A DNA stretch of 5,042 bases from Mycobacterium sp. (lineage in GTDB: Bacteria > Actinomycetota > Actinomycetes > Mycobacteriales > Mycobacteriaceae), in contig JAOPWF010000089.1 of assembly GCA_025965815.1 (NCBI GenBank), positions 1 to 5,042 of the forward strand, read 5' to 3'. The notes beneath the pieces are model-generated. The model saw only the letters and a program-made list of their open reading frames with translations. It was not told where the DNA came from and searched no databases. Both the position numbers and the translations under genes were made by a program. Of this stretch, positions 1 through 4,400 are shown in pieces. Each line of letters opens with the position of its first letter. The first letter of the stretch is position 1.

Positions 1-40
1 AGGGGAGACTAACCGGCCGCCCGAAACTGGCTGGTGCGAG

Positions 41-63
41 TTGTCGGGGGGCTTGCGTAAGCT
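41..63 (+). promoter_or_regulatory. RecA-independent DNA-damage (PafBC-type) promoter of sigG
   Basis: The sequence reads TTGTCGGGG (41-49), exactly 8 nt of spacer (50-57), then TAAGCT (58-63). The mycobacterial RecA-NDp consensus, known from established work and now assigned to the activator PafBC, is TTGTCRGTG-N8-TANNNT. The match is 8 of 9 in the upstream box (a G replaces T at its eighth base), with perfect spacing and a fitting -10. The GTG at 71 lies 7 nt after the -10, so transcription would begin at or next to the start codon and give a leaderless mRNA. The M. tuberculosis sigG gene is, from memory, a known member of this damage regulon, which supports the call. The motif match is seen; induction by DNA damage is inferred. 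Confidence 0.82.
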
Positions 64-70
64 CAACGGC

Positions 71-1069
71 GTGAGCGTGCTCGCGCGAAGTCTCGACGAT
101 GGGAGCGCCGAAGATGCGTTCCTGGCCGATGCTCAGCGGTATCGGCGTGAACTGCAGGCGCACTGCTACCGGATGACCGGCTCGTTGCACGATGCCGAGG
201 ATTTGGTGCAGGAAACGTACTTGCGTGCATGGAAGGCGTACGGCGGCTTCAAAGGGAACTCCTCGGTGCGGACCTGGCTGTACCGGATCGCCACCAACAC
301 CTGTCTGACCGCACTCGAGGGTCGGCAGCGCCGTCCGCTGCCGTCCGGGCTCGGCGCGCCGGATTCGGACCCGGCCGGGGAACTGGTGGAGCGCACCGAG
401 GTGCCGTGGCTGGAGCCGATGCCGGATTCGCCCACCGAGGACCCGTCGGACCCGTCCGTGATCGTCGGGTCCCGCGAATCCGTGCGACTCGCCTTCATCG
501 CGGCTCTGCAGCATCTGCCGCCGCGCCAGCGCGCGGTGCTGGTGCTGCGTGACGTGCTGCAGTGGAAGGCCGCCGAGGTGGGCGAGGCCATCGGCACCTC
601 GACTGCGGCGGTGAACAGCCTGCTGCAGCGGGCCAGGGCGCAGTTGGACGCGGTCGGTCCCAGCGAGGATGACGAGTTGGTGCCGCCAGAGTCCGCGGAG
701 AGCAGGGATCTGCTGGACCGCTACATCGCCGCCTTCGAGGCCTACGACATCGACGAGTTGGTGGAGCTGTTCACCGCCGACGCGATCTGGGAGATGCCGC
801 CGTTCGACGGCTGGTACCGGGGTGGCGAGGCGATCGGCACACTCGCGCGCGTGCAATGTCCGGCCGAGGCACCCGGTGATATGCGTCTCATACCGATCAC
901 CGCCAACGGACAGCCGGCGGCCGCGATGTATTTCCGCGCCGAGGACGGCAGCGGCCACCTGCCGTTCCAACTCCACGTGCTCGACATCGGCCCGGATGGG
1001 GTCTCCCACGTCGTCGCGTTCCTCGACACCTCGCTGTTCGCGAAATTCGGTCTCCCGGAACGGCTTTAA
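71..1069 (+). CDS. sigG: ECF RNA polymerase sigma factor SigG with C-terminal SnoaL-like domain
   Basis: This is an alternative sigma factor that would direct RNA polymerase to a small gene set. Counting from GTG 71 (332 aa), sigma region 2 spans about residues 24-88, with the typical stretch containing HCYRMTGSLHDAEDLVQET and the RTWLYRIATNTCL core-binding helices. Region 4 spans about 140-192 (LPPRQRAVLVLRDV, then a helix-turn-helix ending SLLQRARAQL). Residues about 212-325 form a SnoaL-like (NTF2-fold) domain (DLLDRYIAAFEAYD, then LFTADAIWEMPP), as in the SigG/SigJ-type ECF41-like groups, where this extension modulates activity in place of a separate anti-sigma factor. The frame is open to the left edge, and a TTG at 41 is possible, but the promoter at 41-63 covers that codon and predicts a leaderless start at GTG 71. 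GTG 77 is a further in-frame option. The protein closely matches my memory of Rv0182c throughout. The next gene has its own likely promoter. Confidence 0.93.
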   Translation: MSVLARSLDDGSAEDAFLADAQRYRRELQAHCYRMTGSLHDAEDLVQETYLRAWKAYGGFKGNSSVRTWLYRIATNTCLTALEGRQRRPLPSGLGAPDSDPAGELVERTEVPWLEPMPDSPTEDPSDPSVIVGSRESVRLAFIAALQHLPPRQRAVLVLRDVLQWKAAEVGEAIGTSTAAVNSLLQRARAQLDAVGPSEDDELVPPESAESRDLLDRYIAAFEAYDIDELVELFTADAIWEMPPFDGWYRGGEAIGTLARVQCPAEAPGDMRLIPITANGQPAAAMYFRAEDGSGHLPFQLHVLDIGPDGVSHVVAFLDTSLFAKFGLPERL

Positions 1070-1102
1070 CACATAGCTGCCAGGATCGACCGGTGCCGGG
1101 GG

Positions 1103-1116
1103 TAGCCTGACCCGCC
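1103..1116 (+). promoter_or_regulatory. Candidate -10 box and leaderless start for the SDR gene
   Basis: TAGCCT at 1103-1108 fits the mycobacterial TANNNT -10 pattern and ends 8 nt before the ATG at 1117, so the transcript may begin at or very near the start codon. In agreement, no Shine-Dalgarno sequence lies at a useful distance from that ATG. I find no convincing -35, which is common in mycobacterial promoters. The 47-bp gap after sigG also allows read-through from sigG, so the SDR may have both a basal and a sigG-linked source of transcript. This is inference from pattern only. Confidence 0.35.
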
Positions 1117-1857
1117 ATGGGACGAGTGGACGACAAGGTAGCGCTCATCAGCGGCGGAGCACGTGGCATGGGCGCCTCGCACGCCCGGGCCCTGGTCGCC
1201 GAAGGCGCCAAGGTGGTGCTCGGCGACATCCTCGACGATCACGGCAAGGCGATGGCCGACGAGTTGGGCGATTCGGCCCGCTTCGTGCACCTGGACGTCA
1301 CTGCGCCCGAAATGTGGCAAGTGGCGGTGTCGGCGGCGGTCGAGGAATTCGGAAAGCTCAACGTGCTCGTCAACAACGCCGGCATCGTCAACGGCAACTC
1401 GCTGGAGAAGTTCGAGCTCGCCGAGTGGCAGAAGATTCTGGACATCAACCTCACCGGACCGTTCCTGGGCATGCAGGCCGTCATCGCGCCGATGAAGACC
1501 GCGGGCGGCGGGTCGGTCATCAACGTGTCGTCGGTCGAGGGCCTGCGCGGGAGTCCGTGGGTGCACGGTTATGCGGCGTCGAAGTTCGGGGTGCGCGGTT
1601 TGACCAAGTCGGCGGCTCTCGAGTTGGCGGTGCACAACATCCGGGTGAACTCGATCCACCCCGGGCTGATCCGCACCCCGATGACGGCAGGTATTCCGGA
1701 AGACTTCCTGCAGATACCGCTCGGCCGCGGAGCCGATCCCGGCGAGGTATCGGCGCTGGTGCTATACCTCGCGTCCGACGAATCGTCCTACTCCACCGGC
1801 TCGGAGTTCGTCGTCGACGGCGGCCTGACCGCAGGCGTTCCGCACAAGAGCACGTAG
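1117..1857 (+). CDS. Short-chain dehydrogenase/reductase, 3-alpha/20-beta-hydroxysteroid dehydrogenase (FabG3)-like
   Basis: This is a classical SDR of 246 aa, the normal length for the family, expected to be a cytosolic NAD(H)-dependent enzyme interconverting a secondary alcohol and a ketone. The nucleotide-binding motif is SGGARGMG (residues 12-19). Asp37 after the second strand favours NAD over NADP. NNAG is at 86-89, and the catalytic set is Asn111, Ser139, Tyr152 and Lys156 (YAASK). The last three have the same numbering as I recall for Streptomyces 3-alpha,20-beta-hydroxysteroid dehydrogenase, and the sequence strongly resembles M. tuberculosis FabG3 (Rv2002), including IHPGL.RTPMT and YLASDESSYSTG near the C-terminus. 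A steroid substrate is plausible but inferred, since FabG-type SDRs accept many ketones. It lacks the insert after the second strand that marks mycofactocin-dependent SDRs. It lies 47 bp after sigG and 116 bp before an alcohol dehydrogenase on the same strand. Confidence 0.9.
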   Translation: MGRVDDKVALISGGARGMGASHARALVAEGAKVVLGDILDDHGKAMADELGDSARFVHLDVTAPEMWQVAVSAAVEEFGKLNVLVNNAGIVNGNSLEKFELAEWQKILDINLTGPFLGMQAVIAPMKTAGGGSVINVSSVEGLRGSPWVHGYAASKFGVRGLTKSAALELAVHNIRVNSIHPGLIRTPMTAGIPEDFLQIPLGRGADPGEVSALVLYLASDESSYSTGSEFVVDGGLTAGVPHKST

Positions 1858-1859
1858 CG

Positions 1860-1883
1860 GCGCGTCTCCGCAGCTAGAGGCGC
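1860..1883 (+). terminator. Weak hairpin after the SDR gene, possible terminator
   Basis: GCGCGTCT (1860-1867) can pair with AGAGGCGC (1876-1883) across an 8-nt loop, with one G-G mismatch in the stem. It begins 2 nt after the SDR stop codon. No run of T follows, so it is not a classical intrinsic terminator, though mycobacterial terminators often lack one. GC-rich DNA produces such stems by chance, so confidence is low. Confidence 0.22.
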
Positions 1884-1899
1884 TCGTTAGCCCCCATTC

Positions 1900-1913
1900 T
1901 GGAACGTGTTCCT
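1900..1913 (+). promoter_or_regulatory. KstR-like operator (sterol catabolism repressor box)
   Basis: TGGAACGTGTTCCT is an inverted repeat with perfect 5-bp arms (GGAAC/GTTCC) around a 2-nt centre. The KstR consensus known from mycobacteria is TNNAACNNGTTNNA; this site matches 7 of the 8 fixed positions, failing only at the last A. It covers the -35 region of the promoter proposed for the downstream alcohol dehydrogenase, where a bound repressor would block RNA polymerase. KstR is a TetR-family repressor released by a CoA-thioester intermediate of cholesterol side-chain breakdown. The dyad is seen; the identity of the regulator is inferred from motif similarity, and another TetR protein could bind instead. 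Confidence 0.6.
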
Positions 1914-1923
1914 CTTCTGTGGT

Positions 1924-1963
1924 TAAGATCACCTCCAGACGCACGCACCCGGACACGGAAGGA
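1924..1963 (+). promoter_or_regulatory. -10 box and ribosome binding site of the alcohol dehydrogenase gene
   Basis: TAAGAT at 1924-1929 is a good -10 hexamer. A 17-18 nt spacer puts the -35 region at about 1900-1906, inside the KstR-like box, and the start of transcription near 1936, giving a leader of about 38 nt. GGAAGGA at 1957-1963 is a strong Shine-Dalgarno sequence 10 nt before the ATG at 1974 and fixes that start. The -35 itself is poor. Unlike the sigG, SDR and MarR genes, this one appears to have a normal leadered mRNA. Confidence 0.55.
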
Positions 1964-1973
1964 CTCTGCGCGC

Positions 1974-3098
1974 ATGGAAACCAAGGGCGCACTGCTGTGG
2001 GAGCTGAACTCGGGTTTCGAGGTCGATGAGATCGACCTGGGCGATCCGGTCGAGGACGAGGTGCAGATCCAGGTACACGCCGCGGGCATGTGCCATTCCG
2101 ATTACCACCTGACCACGGGGGCGACCCCCATCGGGCTGCCGGCGCTGGGCGGCCATGAGGGCGCAGGCGTCATCACCAAGGTCGGCAGGAATGTCACCGG
2201 GTTGGCCGAGGGCGACCATGTCATCCTCGCGTTCATCCCGGCGTGCGGGCAGTGTCCGCCCTGCCTGAAGGGCTTCCGGTCGCTGTGTGATCGCGGCGCG
2301 GTGCTGCTCGGCGGTAAGGCGATCGCCGACGGCACCTCCCGGGTGCACGCCGGCGGTCGGGAGGTCTCGCCGATGAACCTGCTCGGTACGTTTGCGCCGT
2401 ACATGACGGTGCACAAGGACTCCGTGGTGAAGATCGACCCGAGCGTTCCGTTCGAGTCCGCCGCAATCATGGGTTGCGCGCTGCCCACCGGCTTCGGCTC
2501 GGCCACCAACGTCGCCCAGGTTCAGCCCGGTGAGACGGTGGCGATCGTCGGCATCGGCGGGATCGGCCTGAGCGCGCTGCAGGGTGCGGTGCTCTCCGGG
2601 GCTCGGCACGTCATCGCCATCGACCCCGTCGAATTCAAGCGTGAGCAGGCGGTCAAGTTCGGCGCCACTCATGTCTACGAGTCGATGTCGAGCGCCATCG
2701 GGCCGATGATCGATCTGACCGAGGGCATCATGGCGCAGAAGACGATCATCACGGTCGGTGAGATGCGCGGCGAGATGATCGAAGAGGCGATGATCCTGAC
2801 CGCTAAGACCGGTACCTGCGTGGTCACGGGTATGGGCGCGATGACCGACGTCGACGTCAAGCTCAACCTGTTTCTGTTCACCATGTTGCAGAAGACGTTG
2901 AAGGGCAACATCTTCGGTGGCGGGAACTCTCATGTCGAGACGCCGAAACAGGTGGGCCTGTACAAGTCCGGGCTGCTGAAGATCGACGAGATGGTGACGA
3001 ATACTTACCCGTTGGAAGACATCAACGACGGCTACCAGGACATGCTCGACGGCAAGAACATCCGCGGTGTCATCAAGTTCACCGAGGCGGACTGGTAG
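1974..3098 (+). CDS. NDMA-dependent-type zinc alcohol dehydrogenase (nicotinoprotein, AdhD-like)
   Basis: This is a 374-aa medium-chain zinc alcohol dehydrogenase. The catalytic zinc ligands are probably Cys40 (GMCHSDYH), His61-Glu62 (GGHEGAG) and Cys168. The structural zinc is held by Cys91, Cys94, Cys97 and Cys105. The Rossmann motif GIGGIG is at 193-198, with Asp217 at the end of the second strand as expected for NAD. The sequence runs parallel to M. tuberculosis AdhD (Rv3086) from METKGAL to the C-terminal NDGYQDML-GKNIRGVI, which places it in the NDMA-dependent family. Those enzymes keep NAD tightly bound and pass electrons to an external carrier, which in mycobacteria is thought to be the redox peptide mycofactocin. 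The substrate is unknown; a primary alcohol is the family expectation, and the KstR-like box upstream hints at a sterol-related one. The start is supported by GGAAGGA upstream. The 3' end overlaps the converging MarR gene by 20 bp. Confidence 0.92.
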   Translation: METKGALLWELNSGFEVDEIDLGDPVEDEVQIQVHAAGMCHSDYHLTTGATPIGLPALGGHEGAGVITKVGRNVTGLAEGDHVILAFIPACGQCPPCLKGFRSLCDRGAVLLGGKAIADGTSRVHAGGREVSPMNLLGTFAPYMTVHKDSVVKIDPSVPFESAAIMGCALPTGFGSATNVAQVQPGETVAIVGIGGIGLSALQGAVLSGARHVIAIDPVEFKREQAVKFGATHVYESMSSAIGPMIDLTEGIMAQKTIITVGEMRGEMIEEAMILTAKTGTCVVTGMGAMTDVDVKLNLFLFTMLQKTLKGNIFGGGNSHVETPKQVGLYKSGLLKIDEMVTNTYPLEDINDGYQDMLDGKNIRGVIKFTEADW

Positions 3099-3540
3099 AC
3101 GCCAGCCGCCCCAGGACCGTGTCGGTGAGCGAGCCCAGTGCGCGCATCTGCGCCGGCCTCATGCCGTCGAACACGACCGACCGGACCAGCTCGGCATGAC
3201 CCGGCGCGGCCGCGGATAGCGCGGCTCTGCCGCTATCGGTGAGTTGCACCGTGGCGCCACGCCGGTCGGCTTCGCTACCGTGCCGCGCCACCAGGTCCCG
3301 GTCCCGCATCCGGCGCAGCTGGTGTGACAACCGGCTCTGCTCCCACCCCAGGACGTCGGCGAGTTCGAAGATCCGCACCGCTCCGCGCTCGGACAGTTCG
3401 ACCAGCACGTCATAGTCGGCCAGGGACAACCCGCAATCCTGCTGCAACTGGCGGTTCATCGCCGCCTGCAACTGGGTAACCATCGCCAGGTAGCCGCGCC
3501 AGACATGCTGCTGTTCGTCCGACAACCACTGCTGCGCCAT
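3079..3540 (-). CDS. MarR-family winged-helix transcriptional regulator
   Basis: This is a 153-aa dimeric DNA-binding regulator of the MarR type. Counting from the ATG whose first base is 3540, N-terminal dimerisation helices cover about 1-38, the helix-turn-helix about 56-84 (RIFELADVLGWEQSRLSHQL, then RRMRDRDLV), the wing about 85-104 with the characteristic Asp92-Arg93-Arg94 and LTDSG (100-104), and C-terminal dimerisation helices follow. An in-frame ATG at 3564 would add 8 residues, but the promoter found here places the -35 on that codon and the start of transcription on 3540, so the shorter leaderless form is preferred. A start with W and a run of acidic and Gln residues (MAQQWLSDEQQ) also fits relatives. 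It is divergent from the pirin gene, with an inverted repeat between them, so it probably represses itself and pirin. Its ligand, perhaps a phenolic compound, cannot be read from the sequence. Confidence 0.88.
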   Translation of the reverse strand: MAQQWLSDEQQHVWRGYLAMVTQLQAAMNRQLQQDCGLSLADYDVLVELSERGAVRIFELADVLGWEQSRLSHQLRRMRDRDLVARHGSEADRRGATVQLTDSGRAALSAAAPGHAELVRSVVFDGMRPAQMRALGSLTDTVLGRLASTSPPR

Positions 3541-3574
3541 ATATACAGCGTAACCGGAATACATGACGTGTCAT
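3541..3574 (-). promoter_or_regulatory. Promoter of the MarR gene, leaderless
   Basis: Read on the minus strand, ATGACA (3574-3569) matches the TTGACA -35 at 5 of 6 bases. It is followed by a 16-nt spacer and TACGCT (3552-3547), a TANNNT -10. Six bases then separate the -10 from the ATG at 3540, so transcription should begin on the A of that ATG. No Shine-Dalgarno sequence is present, which agrees with a leaderless mRNA. The -35 lies inside the inverted repeat at 3561-3580, as expected for autorepression. Confidence 0.6.
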
Positions 3575-3580
3575 TCATGT
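3561..3580. promoter_or_regulatory. Likely MarR operator, nested inverted repeats
   Basis: Two dyads are interleaved. ACATGA (3561-3566) pairs perfectly with TCATGT (3575-3580) across 8 nt, and ATGAC (3563-3567) pairs perfectly with GTCAT (3570-3574) across 2 nt. The 20-bp length and AT-richer composition suit a MarR dimer. The site contains the -35 of the MarR promoter and touches the -35 of the pirin promoter (3580-3585), so one bound dimer could shut both. The repeats are seen; the binding protein is inferred from position. Confidence 0.62.
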
Positions 3581-3630
3581 TGTCGGGTGCAGAGCCAGCC
3601 ACCTACGCTGACAACAACCTCACAGGGGTG
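3580..3630 (+). promoter_or_regulatory. Promoter and ribosome binding site of the pirin gene
   Basis: TTGTCG (3580-3585), an 18-nt spacer and TACGCT (3604-3609) form a housekeeping-type promoter with transcription starting near 3616. AGGGGTG (3624-3630) is the Shine-Dalgarno sequence, 5 nt before the ATG at 3636. An ATG at 3631 opens only a two-codon frame (ATG AAA TGA) whose stop overlaps the real start; it sits too close to the Shine-Dalgarno to be used efficiently. Confidence 0.58.
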
Positions 3631-3635
3631 ATGAA

Positions 3636-4400
3636 ATGATCAGCACCGCAACCGTGGACATCAGGCGTGCCACGGATCGGGCCGCCACCAGGATCTCGTG
3701 GTTGGACTCCAAGCACTCTTTCTCGTTCGGTGGGCATTACGACCCTGACAACACCCACCACGGCCTGCTGCTGGTGAACAACGACGACGTCGTCAACCCC
3801 GGCACCGGTTTTGAAACCCATCCGCACCGCGACATGGAGATCGTGACGTGGGTGCTGCGTGGGTCGCTGGTGCACCAGGACTCCGCCGGCCACTCCGGGG
3901 TCATCTATCCGGGACTGGCTCAGCGGATGTCGGCGGGCCGCGGCATTCTGCACTCCGAGAAGAACGACTCGTGGACGCTGACCGGCGAGCAAACCCACCA
4001 GGAGCCGGTGCATTTTGTGCAGATGTGGGTGGTGCCCGACGAATCGGGAATCACTCCCGGGTACCAGCAGCTGGAGATCGACGACGAGCTGCTGCGCGGC
4101 GGGTTGGTCACCATCGCGTCGGGTATGCCGGAGCACCGCGACGAGGCCGCGATCACGATCCGCAACCGGTACGCGGCGTTGCGCGGGGCGCGGCTGCGGC
4201 CCGGTGAGCGCGTCGAGCTGCCGCAGGCGCCCTACCTGCACCTGTTCGTACCGCGCGGCGAGGTCACGCTCGAGGGAGCGGGACCGCTGCACGAGGGCGA
4301 CGCCGTCCGGTTCACCGCATCCGGCGGACAGCGGGTCACGGCGACCGAGCCGTCCGAGATCCTGGTGTGGGAAATGCATGCCGGCCTGGCAGCCGCATAG
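3636..4400 (+). CDS. Pirin-family bicupin, quercetinase-like
   Basis: This 254-aa protein has two cupin domains. The N-terminal one (about 20-135) carries the metal site: His62 and His64 (THPHRDMEIVTWVLRG), His106 and Glu108 (GILHSEKN), matching the His-His-His-Glu set of human pirin and E. coli YhhW. The motif FSFGGHYDP (29-37) is also typical. The C-terminal cupin (about 150-250, ending EPSEILVWEMHA) has no metal ligands, as usual. Some pirins dioxygenate quercetin and similar flavonols; others act as redox-sensing cofactors, so the role here is open. The sequence closely resembles M. tuberculosis Rv0181c, which lies directly after sigG there. Residues about 112-122 look like an insertion relative to my memory of that protein. 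It is divergent from a MarR regulator and overlaps the next gene, which suggests a MarR-controlled operon. Confidence 0.92.
   Translation: MISTATVDIRRATDRAATRISWLDSKHSFSFGGHYDPDNTHHGLLLVNNDDVVNPGTGFETHPHRDMEIVTWVLRGSLVHQDSAGHSGVIYPGLAQRMSAGRGILHSEKNDSWTLTGEQTHQEPVHFVQMWVVPDESGITPGYQQLEIDDELLRGGLVTIASGMPEHRDEAAITIRNRYAALRGARLRPGERVELPQAPYLHLFVPRGEVTLEGAGPLHEGDAVRFTASGGQRVTATEPSEILVWEMHAGLAAA

Noticed and set aside
41..70. TTG at 41 as the sigG start
   Set aside because: The codons from 41 to 63 coincide with a well-matched damage promoter, no Shine-Dalgarno sequence precedes 41, and GTG 71 sits at the expected transcription start. The frame is open to the left edge, so a longer form cannot be fully excluded.
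1117..1857. SDR as a mycofactocin-dependent SDR
   Set aside because: The NAD-binding region runs GDILDDHGKA without the extra segment those enzymes have after the second strand, and the length of 246 aa is that of a classical SDR.
1929..2933. 334-codon open frame on the minus strand opposite the alcohol dehydrogenase
   Set aside because: Its composition (rich in Arg, His, Asp, Gly, with no recognisable domain) is that of an antisense shadow of a high-GC gene, and the plus-strand gene has complete zinc and NAD motifs.
3541..3564. ATG at 3564 as the MarR start
   Set aside because: It lies just upstream of the -10 and within the operator, so the proposed transcript starting at 3540 would not contain it.
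3580..3609. PafBC-type damage promoter for pirin (TTGTCGGGTG)
   Set aside because: The upstream box resembles TTGTCRGTG, but there is an extra G and no TANNNT 8 nt later. The only -10 (3604) is at ordinary -35/-10 spacing, so this is better read as a housekeeping promoter.
3631..3639. Two-codon upstream frame ATG AAA TGA at the pirin start
   Set aside because: The ATG is too close to the Shine-Dalgarno for good use, and such short overlaps arise easily; no evidence of a regulatory role.
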